A DNA stretch of 64,000 bases, taken from positions 27,064 through 91,063 of the forward strand of contig JAZNBK010000053.1 of NCBI GenBank assembly GCA_045587025.1, written 5' to 3'. The stretch is from UBA1740 sp045587025. GTDB lineage: Bacteria; Bacillota; Clostridia; Oscillospirales; CAG-272. The position numbers were made by a program, and so were the translations under genes. Positions 40,983-49,294 of the stretch are shown here, in pieces (the stretch's first letter is position 1; every line of letters begins with the position of its first letter). The notes beneath the pieces were generated by a model that saw nothing but the letters and a program-made list of their open reading frames with translations, did no database searches and was not told where the DNA came from.

Positions 40983-42354
40983 TCCGACCTCAACAATAGC
41001 AGCAATCTCAACCCCGTCCGGCAAAGGCGGGGTTGCCCTTATAAGAACGTCAGGACAGGATGCTCTGAAAATCGTTTCAAACTGCTTTATTCCCAGAAGT
41101 AAAAAGCCCCTCGCTGATTACCCCTCTCGCACCGCAATATACGGAGACGTAATTTTAGAGGGAGAAAAAATTGATGACGCCATTGCCGTAATCTTCCGCG
41201 CCCCCGCCTCTTACACCGGCGAGGACACCGTAGAAATTACCTGCCACGGCGGAACGCTTATCACAAAAACAGTGCTTGAAGCTATTCTTGCCTGTGGCGC
41301 AGTTCCCGCAACGGCGGGAGAATTTACAAAGCGCGCGTTTATGGCAGGAAAGCTAAGCTTGACCGACACCGAGGCAATTGCAACGTTATTGGAAGCGAAA
41401 ACTCATTCTCAGATATTATTAAACTCTTCAAATGCAAGGGAAAAGCTAAACGATGAAATATCAAAGCTCCACGACGAATTGATACTTCTTCTCTCCACCT
41501 TGTACGCAAAAATTGATTTTCCCGAGGAGGACCTTGCAGACCTCACGTCCGACGAGGTTCTCTCAAAATTGAATGAGATATACAAAAGGGTAGAAAAGCT
41601 CTCTGCTACCTACAAAACGGGACACGCCGTAAACGAAGGAATACAAACCGTTATTTGCGGAAAGCCAAACGTAGGAAAAAGCACGCTCTACAACCTTCTC
41701 TGCCGAGGCGATTTTGCTATCGTCAGCGAATATGCGGGCACGACGAGAGACTTGCTCGAAAAAACGGTCTCACTCGGCAAGGTGACGCTAAACCTCGTCG
41801 ACACCGCAGGTATAAGGGAAACCGACGCTCCTGTTGAAAAGATAGGAATTTCGCTTTCAAGGAAGAAAATTGATGAAAGCGAGCTTGTTTTTCTCGTATT
41901 TGACGGTTCGCTTCCGTTTGACAAGGAGGATTTTGAGCTTATAGAATACCTTTCTTCGTTAAGCGCTCCCACTATTGCGATAGTAAACAAAGCAGACCTA
42001 AAGCAAGAGGCGGATATCTCGCTTTTAAAGAAAAAGTTTTCACATGTTATAACGATGAGCGCGAAAAACGGAGGAGCGGACGAGCTGTGCGATATAGTCA
42101 ATAAGCTTTTCACCGACGATGAAATTTCGCTCGGTCACGACGCAGTCATATCAGGCGCAAGGCAGTACGCCTCTCTTATACGGACGAAGGGCTTCCTTTC
42201 CTCGTCTATCTCTGCATTAAAGGAAGGGCTTCCCTCAGATATCGTCTCGTCCGACATTGAATTGGCTGTTTCCGCTATTTCAGAGCTTGACGGAAGGGCG
42301 GTAAGCGAGGATATCGTTTCGGGCATTTTCAGTCATTTTTGCGTGGGAAAATAA
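40975..42354 (+). CDS. mnmE: tRNA-modification GTPase MnmE
   Basis: 459 residues. With MnmG it installs carboxymethylaminomethyl groups at tRNA wobble uridine. The N-terminal folate-binding domain starts STIAAISTPSGKGGVALIRTSG. The G domain has GKPNVGKSTLYNLL, GTTRDLLE, DTAGIRET and NKAD, and the C-terminus FCVGK carries the catalytic Cys. Its partner mnmG is not next to it but 11 kb away on the other strand. Confidence 0.96.
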   Translation: MNNPTSTIAAISTPSGKGGVALIRTSGQDALKIVSNCFIPRSKKPLADYPSRTAIYGDVILEGEKIDDAIAVIFRAPASYTGEDTVEITCHGGTLITKTVLEAILACGAVPATAGEFTKRAFMAGKLSLTDTEAIATLLEAKTHSQILLNSSNAREKLNDEISKLHDELILLLSTLYAKIDFPEEDLADLTSDEVLSKLNEIYKRVEKLSATYKTGHAVNEGIQTVICGKPNVGKSTLYNLLCRGDFAIVSEYAGTTRDLLEKTVSLGKVTLNLVDTAGIRETDAPVEKIGISLSRKKIDESELVFLVFDGSLPFDKEDFELIEYLSSLSAPTIAIVNKADLKQEADISLLKKKFSHVITMSAKNGGADELCDIVNKLFTDDEISLGHDAVISGARQYASLIRTKGFLSSSISALKEGLPSDIVSSDIELAVSAISELDGRAVSEDIVSGIFSHFCVGK

Positions 42355-42360
42355 CAAAAA

Positions 42361-42384
42361 AATCCGACGTTCTGTCGGATTTTT
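42361..42384. terminator. Bidirectional terminator after mnmE
   Basis: AATCCGAC-GTTCT-GTCGGATT with flanking A and T tracts. Confidence 0.85.
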
Positions 42385-42417
42385 AAGCCATATTCGTTTT
42401 GTAAACAAATATTTGCT

Positions 42418-42885
42418 TTACTTTCTTTTTTTAGGAACTGTCATATAGATAATGGCGATTACCGCTGCTGCGATTACTATCGCAAGAACTACTCCCCAAA
42501 CGGCAAATCTTGCGCCTTCCTCATCTGCAGCGCTCATAGTCGTTGTTTGATTAGTATTACTGGTCACGGGAGCGCTGGTGGTTGGGGCTTGAGTGCTCGT
42601 GCTCGGCTTATCTGTCGTGACCGTGTCATTTCCCAGCACGCCGTCAGGAGATAATATACCCCCGTCGTTCGAATTATCTGTGACGTTCGGCGTCACCGGA
42701 TCTTGATTTGAGGTTGTAATTTTCGGAAGAGTAATTTCGGGAGTATCGCCCTCAATTATTCCGTCCTTATCGGTAACTATACCGTCTCTTACAGACGGCA
42801 TTGCATACGTCGGTATCTGCAAGCTAAACATCGCTACCGCCAAAAGCAACACCGCCAATATGACGCATTTTTTGTTTCGTTTCAT
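42418..42885 (-). CDS. Secreted Ser/Thr-rich protein with C-terminal anchor
   Basis: 155 residues; no family known. Signal peptide (VILAVLLLAVAMFSLQIPTYA), a short charged segment (VRDGIVTDKDGIIEGDT), a low-complexity Ser/Thr/Pro stretch of about 50 residues, and a C-terminal helix (FAVWGVVLAIVIAAAVIAII) with basic end KKRK. It is probably displayed on the cell surface. The Thr-rich linker is a typical glycosylation or spacer region. GGAAAA precedes the ATG. Confidence 0.78.
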   Translation of the reverse strand: MKRNKKCVILAVLLLAVAMFSLQIPTYAMPSVRDGIVTDKDGIIEGDTPEITLPKITTSNQDPVTPNVTDNSNDGGILSPDGVLGNDTVTTDKPSTSTQAPTTSAPVTSNTNQTTTMSAADEEGARFAVWGVVLAIVIAAAVIAIIYMTVPKKRK

Positions 42886-43046
42886 TTTAGTTTTCCTTTA
42901 AGAATATTTTCTTAATATTAAAGCTTTGCTTTACAAATCTTTTATACTGCAGGTCATTCGGTTTTTGCTTTTGCTCGCTTGTATTTTGCCTGCAAATATA
43001 TTATTTCACCTCAAAAAAACTTTAAACAGGATTTTATTTGGATATT

Positions 43047-43379
43047 ATGGAAACAAAAAGATTTAAAAAAAATGACAACGGCTTCATTTGCATAAATTGC
43101 AAAAAAGAGGTTCATCCTCTCGGCTACAGCTCGAGAAATCACTGCCCGTTTTGCCTTTATTCGCTCCACGTCGATATTATGCCGGGCGACAGGGCAAATT
43201 CGTGTCAGGGCGTTTTAAAGCCGATAAAGGTAGAATTTAACTCTAAAAAGGGCTATGTAATTCTTCACAGATGCGAAAAATGCGGAGAAATAGTGCGTAA
43301 CCGTTGCGCAAACGAGGCGAAGGACCAGCCCGACGATATTTCGCTTTTGATACGCCTCAGCGTCGGAGAATACAAATAA
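43047..43379 (+). CDS. RNHCP domain protein
   Basis: 110 residues. Cysteine pairs CINC, CPFC and CEKC with the eponymous SSRNHCPFCLYSLHVD match the RNHCP family of zinc-ribbon proteins, of unknown function and often annotated as RNA-binding-like. The start is set at the ATG; a TTG three codons upstream is in frame. No operon partner. Confidence 0.83.
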   Translation: METKRFKKNDNGFICINCKKEVHPLGYSSRNHCPFCLYSLHVDIMPGDRANSCQGVLKPIKVEFNSKKGYVILHRCEKCGEIVRNRCANEAKDQPDDISLLIRLSVGEYK

Positions 43380-43400
43380 TTGTAACTGTAAATAAAAGTT

Positions 43401-43440
43401 TCCCCCACCGACATTATCTGTTCGTCTGTGGGGGATTTTT
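43401..43440. terminator. Bidirectional terminator between RNHCP and sensor kinase genes
   Basis: TCCCCCAC/GTGGGGGA stem, 19-base loop, T and A tracts on both sides. Confidence 0.8.
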
Positions 43441-43444
43441 GTTT

Positions 43445-44965
43445 TTATTTGCTTAGCGGAAGCTCAAACCAGAAGCGAGAGCCCTCGCCTATCTTGCTCT
43501 CAACGCCGTAGCTCGCCTTGTGGTACTCTAAAATGCCTCGTACTATCGAAAGTCCCAAGCCGCTTCCTATTCTGCTTCTTTCGTGGTTCTTGTCGACCTT
43601 ATAGTACCTCTGCCATATATTCGGAAGCTCGCTGTCGGGTATTCCCTCTCCGTTATCTATTATATCAACGTGAACGGAATTCCCTCTGATAAAGCAATTG
43701 ATATTTACTTCCTTGTCTTTGGTATAATTTATAGCGTTGTTTAGGAGATTGCAGATTACCTGCAATATTTTGCCCTTGTCGGCGTATACCGTAGCGCTTG
43801 GCGCAGAGCTAAGATTAAAGGTAAAGCCCTCCGCGCGTTTTAGACGGCGGTATCTGTCGACGGTCTCGGATAGCGCCGCTGCCAAATCGAAGCGTTCGAG
43901 GTCGTACTTCTCCTTGCCCTGCTGCGCTTTTGAAATAGACAAAATATCGTCTACAAGCTCGCTTAAGCGCTCCGACTCGTCAATTATCACCTGCACGTTT
44001 TCAGGCGTTCTCTCACTCTCTATATCCCGCATTACCTCGGCGTAGCCCTTTATCATAGTGAGCGGAGTACGAAGGTCGTGAGAGATATTCGATATCAGCT
44101 CTCTTTGAACTCTTTCGACTGCCGAGAGCTTCTCTGCCGTGTCATTCAGAGTTTCTCCAAGCTCGCATATCTCCCGATAACCATCACCCGAAAAATCAGC
44201 GTTGTAATTCCCCTCAGACAAAAGCCGCGCCTTGCGGTTTATCTTTACGATAGGGCGTGAGATTAACTCTGAAATCAGGAAGGCGAGCAAAAGCGAGAAG
44301 AAAAAAATAGCGACCGAAATAGCTATAAGCTGTGTTCTCAACGTATCCATGACAGGCGCAGAGGGAGAAAGCGCAGTGTCTAACAAAATCATTATCGCAT
44401 TGTTTTCTTTTGTAAATACAAGTTTACAAAACAAGATACGTTCATCCGCAATTTCAAGCAATAGCGGATTGTCGTTGCCCAAATCCCCCTCGTAGCTCGG
44501 CAGATATGCGACAAGCTCTCTTTTCATATATATAGGATTTAACACCGTCTGCAAAAACGCTTTCGCACAAAAATCTCCCCCGCCCGCCTTGCTCTGCTCA
44601 TAAACCGTTTCGAGCTGCGAGCTTGAGAGCTTATGTACGATGCCGCCAATCGAAACTTCAGCGGACGCCAACGTCTCTACGCTTTTTTCGCCTACCCGAA
44701 GCACGAGGATGCAGTATTGCCTTGCGAGTGCGCTCTCCTGCACGATATCGGAAAAATCTATCGCGTCGTATTCCTCGGCGAGCCGTTTTGCAGTTCTCTC
44801 CATGCCCTTTAACGTGTTTCTATAATAAAAGCCGTCGAGAAAAAGCGTCTGCATTGCCCACAAAATAGAGATAACAACGAGAGAAAAAGCTATAAAACAA
44901 GAAAAAATTCGTTTTTTAATTTTCCCCCTCGCCCTTGTCTTTTTATTTTTCCGTAATTGGCGCAT
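43445..44965 (-). CDS. Two-component sensor histidine kinase
   Basis: 506 residues. N-terminal helix (IFSCFIAFSLVVISILWAM), an outer sensor domain of about 150 residues, a second helix (LIAISVAIFFFSLLLAFLI), then HAMP (RPIVKINRKARLLSEGNY). The HisKA H-box is ISHDLRTPLTMIKGY, and HATPase follows with NLLNNAINYT, DNGEGIP and GSGLGLSI. It is the partner of the response regulator, whose end it overlaps by about 23 bases. The signal is unknown. The adjacent HtrA protease gene suggests an envelope-stress role (CssS/VraS-like logic), which is inference. Confidence 0.92.
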   Translation of the reverse strand: MRQLRKNKKTRARGKIKKRIFSCFIAFSLVVISILWAMQTLFLDGFYYRNTLKGMERTAKRLAEEYDAIDFSDIVQESALARQYCILVLRVGEKSVETLASAEVSIGGIVHKLSSSQLETVYEQSKAGGGDFCAKAFLQTVLNPIYMKRELVAYLPSYEGDLGNDNPLLLEIADERILFCKLVFTKENNAIMILLDTALSPSAPVMDTLRTQLIAISVAIFFFSLLLAFLISELISRPIVKINRKARLLSEGNYNADFSGDGYREICELGETLNDTAEKLSAVERVQRELISNISHDLRTPLTMIKGYAEVMRDIESERTPENVQVIIDESERLSELVDDILSISKAQQGKEKYDLERFDLAAALSETVDRYRRLKRAEGFTFNLSSAPSATVYADKGKILQVICNLLNNAINYTKDKEVNINCFIRGNSVHVDIIDNGEGIPDSELPNIWQRYYKVDKNHERSRIGSGLGLSIVRGILEYHKASYGVESKIGEGSRFWFELPLSK

Positions 44966-45635
44966 CAAATCTGTACCCCATTCCTCTCAAGGTTACGATA
45001 AACGAGCTGTATCCGCCCAAGCTCTTTCGCAAAAGCTTTATATGCGTGTCAAGAGTTCTGTCGTCGCCGTAAAAATCATATCCCCACACCTCTGTAATCA
45101 GCTTTTCTCGGGAAAGCGCGAGACCTCTGTTTCTTATCATATAAAAAAGGAGGTCGTATTCCTTTGGCGAGAGCTCTATCTGTACGCCGTCAACGAACAC
45201 CTTTCTCGCGGAAATATCCGCTATAAGTCCCGAAAAGGAATATATCTCTTTTCCGTCGCCTGTCTCGCTGCCCTTTTTATAGCGCCTTATTACCGCGTCA
45301 ACTCTCAGCATAAGCTCTCTTGGGGAAAACGGCTTGACCACGTAATCATCCGCGCCTATTTCAAGCCCGTTTATCTTGTCGTACTCCTCGCCTCTTGCGC
45401 TGAGTATAATGATAGGAACGTCAGACGTTTTTCTTATCTCTCGGCAAGCGGAAAAACCGTCAAGCTCGGGCATCATAATATCGAGAATAATTGCGTCGAG
45501 CTTCTCGCTCCTTGCAATTTCGAGCGCCTGCATACCGTCCTCGGCTTCAACTATCGAATAGCCGCTGAACTCTGCGTATTTTCTCACTATGCTCCTTATC
45601 TGCGCCTCGTCGTCTGCGATTAAAAGCTTATACAT
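44943..45635 (-). CDS. OmpR/PhoB-family response regulator
   Basis: 230 residues. The receiver domain has the acidic DDE pocket (LIADDEAQ), the phosphoacceptor Asp in ILDIMMPELDG and the Lys in VVKPFSPREL. The winged-helix effector ends GYDFYGDDRTLDTHIKLLRKSL and RGMGYRF. AAGGAG precedes the ATG at 45635. First gene of the regulator-kinase pair, downstream of htrA on the same strand. Confidence 0.95.
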   Translation of the reverse strand: MYKLLIADDEAQIRSIVRKYAEFSGYSIVEAEDGMQALEIARSEKLDAIILDIMMPELDGFSACREIRKTSDVPIIILSARGEEYDKINGLEIGADDYVVKPFSPRELMLRVDAVIRRYKKGSETGDGKEIYSFSGLIADISARKVFVDGVQIELSPKEYDLLFYMIRNRGLALSREKLITEVWGYDFYGDDRTLDTHIKLLRKSLGGYSSFIVTLRGMGYRFDAPITEK

Positions 45636-45695
45636 TTTTTCTCCTTTCAAGCAGATAAAGGGCGATAGTATAAAACTTCGCCCGTTATTTTTATT

Positions 45696-46997
45696 TTACG
45701 GCAGCGTAGGGTTGTACTCGTTTATTTCCACCTCTACCGTATAGGTTTCATATGACGAATATCCGAAATTGTTCGACGAGGTAAAGCGGTAAAGAGTGAG
45801 CTTCACCTTTTCGCCAATTTCTTTATTGCACAAAACCGTGCGTATATCGTCCATACTTGCTATCTTTTTATCGTCGATAAAAATGAGAATGTCGTCCTTT
45901 TCTATCATTTTTTGTCCACTTGCCAAGAGCTTGTCGTTATGTCTGTATTCCTGAATATACAGATAACTTCCATTCGTTCTGAAGGTAATATCAAGAGACG
46001 GAATACCCGATGCAAAGCCGTTATTGATAATTTCATACGCTACTCTGTACGCCGTATTTACCGGTATTGCGAAGCCGATGCTCTCCACGCTCTCGCCCGA
46101 GGACTTCGCATTGACAATGCCTATAAGCTGTCCCTGCATATTGAAAAGTCCCCCACCCGAGTTTCCGGGGCTTACCGCAGCAGAATGCTGAATAAGCGTC
46201 ATCGTTACGCCCTCGATAGTAATTTCTCTTTCTACTGCGCTGATAATGCCGGGGGTTATAGTTCCACCAAGAGTTCCAAGCGGATTTCCGATAGCCGCTA
46301 TATTTTGCCCCGCCTTTATACTGTCGCTGTCGCCGATTTCGGCAACATAAAGCTTATCCTCCGTTTCGATACGGAGAATTGCTATATCGTTCGTCCAGTC
46401 CTTTTCGACGACCGTCGCTTCATAGCCGTCGCCTCCGTCTGACGTGAACACCTTTACCGTATTAAATCCGTCTATTACGTGATTATTAGTTATAATATAA
46501 TAAACGTTACCGGCGTTTGCAATAATAACTCCGCTGCCTGCACCGCTCTGCACAAAGCTTCCGTAAAAAACGCTGTAAACTGTGGCTTCCGTGGTAATAG
46601 AAACGACCGATTTCGCCGCCATTTCGTTTACGTAGACGTAATTTCCTTCCTGAGATACCGCCACGGGCGAATCGTATTTAGGAATTTCAATAGTCGTCAC
46701 AGGCGCTATTACAGCGGGAGCGGACGGCGTTTTTTCGGTATTGGAAAAGGGATTTTCAAGTGTTCCGCCAGGCAACTGCGTGTGGTCAACAGTGCTTTGT
46801 CCGAGCTTATAGCCGCCGAAAAGCGCGGCAAGCAGAAGAATTACGGTAAGAACCGCAAAAAGCGGAGCCATATTCTGCATACGGACAGACTTTCTTTTTT
46901 CTTTTTCGGGCGAATACTCGATAGACGAGGATTCTCGTGTCGTTTTATATGAATTATATTCGTTATCCCATTCGTTTTTGTTATTAAGATCAGACAT
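45696..46997 (-). CDS. htrA: HtrA/DegP-type serine protease
   Basis: 433 residues. A cytoplasmic N-terminal tail, one signal anchor (MAPLFAVLTVILLLAALFGG), and a trypsin-like domain with the catalytic triad His (ITNNHVIDG), Asp (NDIAILRI) and Ser (SPGNSGGGLF). A C-terminal PDZ-like region follows (RHNDKLLASGQKMIEKDDIL). It degrades or refolds misfolded exported proteins outside the membrane. GGGGGAG precedes the ATG. It is followed on the same strand by the response regulator and kinase, a plausible regulatory pairing. Confidence 0.94.
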   Translation of the reverse strand: MSDLNNKNEWDNEYNSYKTTRESSSIEYSPEKEKRKSVRMQNMAPLFAVLTVILLLAALFGGYKLGQSTVDHTQLPGGTLENPFSNTEKTPSAPAVIAPVTTIEIPKYDSPVAVSQEGNYVYVNEMAAKSVVSITTEATVYSVFYGSFVQSGAGSGVIIANAGNVYYIITNNHVIDGFNTVKVFTSDGGDGYEATVVEKDWTNDIAILRIETEDKLYVAEIGDSDSIKAGQNIAAIGNPLGTLGGTITPGIISAVEREITIEGVTMTLIQHSAAVSPGNSGGGLFNMQGQLIGIVNAKSSGESVESIGFAIPVNTAYRVAYEIINNGFASGIPSLDITFRTNGSYLYIQEYRHNDKLLASGQKMIEKDDILIFIDDKKIASMDDIRTVLCNKEIGEKVKLTLYRFTSSNNFGYSSYETYTVEVEINEYNPTLP

Positions 46998-47072
46998 ATT
47001 ATCTCCCCCTATATTTATTAACGCAATAAATATAACATCGCAATGTGAAATCTATGTGAAGACAAAATATTA

Positions 47073-47516
47073 TTATATTGAAGCTTGCCTGTTCCTGTCC
47101 AGATAGTCCTGCAAAATTATTTCGGCTGAAAGCGCGTCCACCACGTTTTTGCGCTTTTTTCCGCCCACGCCCGTCATGCTCAGAACTCTATGCGAGAGCA
47201 TTGTCGAGAGACGCTCGTCGTACATTTTGATAGGCGTTTTCGTATATTCTGACAGGATACTGACGAAGCTATGCACCAGCTCTGCGCGAGGGCCCTCGCT
47301 TCCGTCCATATTCTTTGGCAGTCCGATGACTATAAGACAAACTCCGTTTTTCTCCGCCTCCGACGCAACTCGAATGGCGGTGTTTCTCATTCCGCCCTCT
47401 TTTATCGTGCAGTAGGCGGAGGAGAGCGAGCCGCTTATATCGGAAAGGGCGAGCCCCGTCCTGACGTCTCCGTAATCAACTCCCATTGCTCTTTTATTTT
47501 TTGAATTAAGCTCCAT
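47073..47516 (-). CDS. ruvX: YqgF/RuvX putative Holliday-junction resolvase
   Basis: 147 residues. RNase H-like fold with GVDYGDVRTGLALSD (catalytic Asp), VIGLPKNMDGSEG, YDERLSTM and VDALSAEIILQDYL (final catalytic Asp). In other bacteria it acts in 16S rRNA 5' processing as well as recombination. AGGA lies 12 bases before the ATG, a loose spacing. Confidence 0.93.
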   Translation of the reverse strand: MELNSKNKRAMGVDYGDVRTGLALSDISGSLSSAYCTIKEGGMRNTAIRVASEAEKNGVCLIVIGLPKNMDGSEGPRAELVHSFVSILSEYTKTPIKMYDERLSTMLSHRVLSMTGVGGKKRKNVVDALSAEIILQDYLDRNRQASI

Positions 47517-47560
47517 ATTTTTTATCTTTCCTCATTTTTATATAAATAAACCTTTTTTAT

Positions 47561-47590
47561 AGTATAGCACAATATTTACCCTTTTGTCTA
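47561..47590 (-). promoter_or_regulatory. Possible ruvX promoter
   Basis: Minus-strand TAGACA, 18 bases, TATACT with an upstream TGC. Confidence 0.45.
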
Positions 47591-47596
47591 TATTCC

Positions 47597-47625
47597 TTGA
47601 CTTATTTTCTTTCATATTGTATAAT
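47597..47625 (+). promoter_or_regulatory. rlmA promoter
   Basis: TTGACT, 17 bases, TATAAT; back to back with the ruvX promoter. Confidence 0.78.
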
Positions 47626-47668
47626 TTATATGCTAACCGTTTTATCTTAACGCAAAAAAGGAGACGCC

Positions 47669-48484
47669 GTGAATTATAAAGCCCTTATCTGCCCTATCTG
47701 CAAAAGCAAATTAGACGGAGACGAAAAGGTCTGCCGCTGCGAAAATAATCACTCCTTTGACCTTGCTCGGCAGGGATATCTGAATTTGCTCGTCTCCGCA
47801 AAACAGGCGCACGGCGACAACAAGCAAATGGCCTGCGCAAGAAGAAATTTTCTCTCGGGCGGTTATTATGCGCCCCTCTGCCAAGCTCTTTGCGAAAAGG
47901 TGAACGAATATACGACCGAACACGCCGTTTTGATAGACTGCGGATGTGGCGAATGCTATTATACCGACGCAATAGAAAGGGCGTTAAAAAACGCAGGCAA
48001 AAGAGTCGTCTTCTACGGCTTCGACATTTCAAAGGAAGCTATCATTTTTGGCGCAAAGCGGAGCAGGTCGCTTTCTCTCTTGGTTTCGGGCGTTTATCAT
48101 ATGCCGTTTCTCGACGAAAGCGCGGATATGCTTTTCAGTATTTTTTCTCCGTTTGCGCAGGAGGAATTTCTCCGAGTTCTCAAAAAGGGCGGAATTCTTT
48201 TCTCGGTCATTCCCGCAAGAAAGCATCTTTGGGCGCTGAAGAAAGCGCTATACGATACGCCTTATGAAAACGAGGTTGCAGATTACGGCTTGGAGGGCTT
48301 TTCGCTTGAAGAAAAGATAGAAGTTAAAAATATAATCTCCCTTTCGGGAGAGGACCTGCAAAACCTTTTTATGATGACGCCGTACTATTACCGAACCTCA
48401 CAAAAAGACAAGGATAAAATAGCGAAGCTCTCCTCTCTTGACATAGAGACCGAGTTCGAGGTTCTCATTTACCGAAAAGCATAA
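47669..48484 (+). CDS. rlmA: 23S rRNA (guanine-N1)-methyltransferase RlmA type
   Basis: 271 residues. An N-terminal zinc ribbon (CPICKSKLDGDEKVCRCENNHSF) recognises RNA, followed by a class I methyltransferase with DCGCGECYYTDAIERAL and YGFDISKEAI. It is the family of RlmA(I)/RlmA(II), acting on G745 or G748 of 23S rRNA; the latter type can affect macrolide response. The start is GTG with AAGGAG 5 bases before it. Confidence 0.87.
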   Translation: MNYKALICPICKSKLDGDEKVCRCENNHSFDLARQGYLNLLVSAKQAHGDNKQMACARRNFLSGGYYAPLCQALCEKVNEYTTEHAVLIDCGCGECYYTDAIERALKNAGKRVVFYGFDISKEAIIFGAKRSRSLSLLVSGVYHMPFLDESADMLFSIFSPFAQEEFLRVLKKGGILFSVIPARKHLWALKKALYDTPYENEVADYGLEGFSLEEKIEVKNIISLSGEDLQNLFMMTPYYYRTSQKDKDKIAKLSSLDIETEFEVLIYRKA

Positions 48485-48537
48485 AAAGCGCCGCGCTCAC
48501 GAGAAAATTTCTTTAGCGCGATAGAAAAAAGGAGGGA

Positions 48538-48590
48538 GAATATGGGTAGTGGCCTTAAGGACACTACGCATATTCTTCGTCTTTTTTATT
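48538..48590 (+). terminator. Hairpin after rlmA covering a tiny open frame
   Basis: GAATATG/CATATTC and TAGTG/CACTA stems with a central CCTTAAGG, followed by TTCG and a T run. Probably the rlmA terminator. Confidence 0.55.
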
Positions 48591-48598
48591 TACATTGA
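48542..48598 (+). CDS. 18-codon open frame with a strong ribosome site
   Basis: Encodes MGSGLKDTTHILRLFYLH. AAGGAGGGAGAAT lies directly before the ATG, a far better ribosome site than chance usually gives. The ATG and first half are inside the hairpin. It may be a leader peptide, a very small protein, or a coincidence. No related sequence is known to me. Confidence 0.3.
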   Translation: MGSGLKDTTHILRLFYLH

Positions 48599-48676
48599 TT
48601 AACTTAATTAAAAACATTCCGAGCATAATTTTAAAAATTGTATATAATAAGATTGCGTTGTCTAAAATAATCTTCA

Positions 48677-49135
48677 TTAGAGAAGCTCATAAATGTTAAT
48701 TATTTTCTTTTTCTTCCACTTTGCCACTTGTAGTGATTTATATGCACCACCATAGCTATGATTTATATATGCTATTATCAAATCTGCATTTGCCATCATC
48801 CATTCGTTTCTCTTTGATATCGCAAATCTTAACGGCACTTTCTCAATAGGCGGATATATTGATGTATCACATACCCCCCAGCTTTGCATTTCTCTGATTT
48901 TTGTTTGCTCTGACAAAGTAATGTAGGGTGTAACATAAATAACCTCAATACCGTCGTATTCCTGTTTCAATTCTCTGCACGCGAGAGCACAAATTTCGTC
49001 AAAATCACCATATCCGCCAAGATAGCAAGTAATATGTGAGACATCAATAATACTATTCCTTATTTGCTCTTTTACCATCTCTTTTACCCTGTTACTTGAA
49101 GAAACAAATGAGTGTCCTGCAAAAGCAATTATCAT
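48677..49135 (-). CDS. SLOG-like (Rossmann) nucleotide-binding protein
   Basis: 152 residues. MIIAFAGHSFVSSSNRVKEMV, then CYLGGYGDFDEICALACRELK, EVIYVTPYI and NADLIIAYINHSYGGAY follow the SLOG/DUF1273-like pattern: strand, glycine loop, helix, then a ligand-binding acidic pocket. Members of this superfamily sense or make nucleotide signals in phage defence or act on nucleosides. The ATG at 49135 has AGAGG before it. The gene is AT-rich, divergent from an XRE regulator, and under palindromic operators. Specific function unknown. Confidence 0.7.
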   Translation of the reverse strand: MIIAFAGHSFVSSSNRVKEMVKEQIRNSIIDVSHITCYLGGYGDFDEICALACRELKQEYDGIEVIYVTPYITLSEQTKIREMQSWGVCDTSIYPPIEKVPLRFAISKRNEWMMANADLIIAYINHSYGGAYKSLQVAKWKKKKIINIYELL

Positions 49136-49154
49136 ATTACACCTCTCGTCTTTT

Positions 49155-49168
49155 CGTGGAACACCACG
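49155..49168. promoter_or_regulatory. Operator palindrome 1
   Basis: CGTGGAACACCACG, lying between the SLOG promoter's start of transcription and its start codon. Confidence 0.75.
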
Positions 49169-49181
49169 ATGTAGCAGATAC

Positions 49182-49210
49182 ATTATACATTCAAAGGGGA
49201 ATTTTGTCAA
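49182..49210 (-). promoter_or_regulatory. SLOG gene promoter
   Basis: Minus-strand TTGACA, 17 bases, TATAAT. Confidence 0.85.
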
Positions 49211-49213
49211 TAT

Positions 49214-49227
49214 CGTGGAACTCCACG
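49214..49227. promoter_or_regulatory. Operator palindrome 2
   Basis: CGTGGAACTCCACG, immediately upstream of the SLOG promoter -35 and at the -35 side of the XRE promoter. Confidence 0.78.
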
Positions 49228-49249
49228 AGATAATAATTTTATATTTTCC

Positions 49250-49255
49250 TATAAT
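49250..49255 (+). promoter_or_regulatory. -10 of the XRE regulator promoter
   Basis: TATAAT with a poor -35, as expected for a regulated promoter; it lies between operators 2 and 3. Confidence 0.55.
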
Positions 49256-49258
49256 TAT

Positions 49259-49272
49259 TGTGGAATACCACA
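49259..49272. promoter_or_regulatory. Operator palindrome 3
   Basis: TGTGGAATACCACA, over the expected transcription start of the XRE regulator gene; same core GTGGAAnnCCAC. Confidence 0.78.
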
Positions 49273-49294
49273 AAAATATAGGTAGGGTATAATT

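Noticed and set aside
40065..41024. 319-codon minus-strand frame across jag
   Set aside because: It lies entirely antisense to jag, has no ribosome site and no family features; a shadow of the jag gene.
45659..45682. Terminator between the response regulator and htrA
   Set aside because: GGGCGA/TCGCCC is only 6 bp with no proper T run on the minus strand; too weak to list as a feature.
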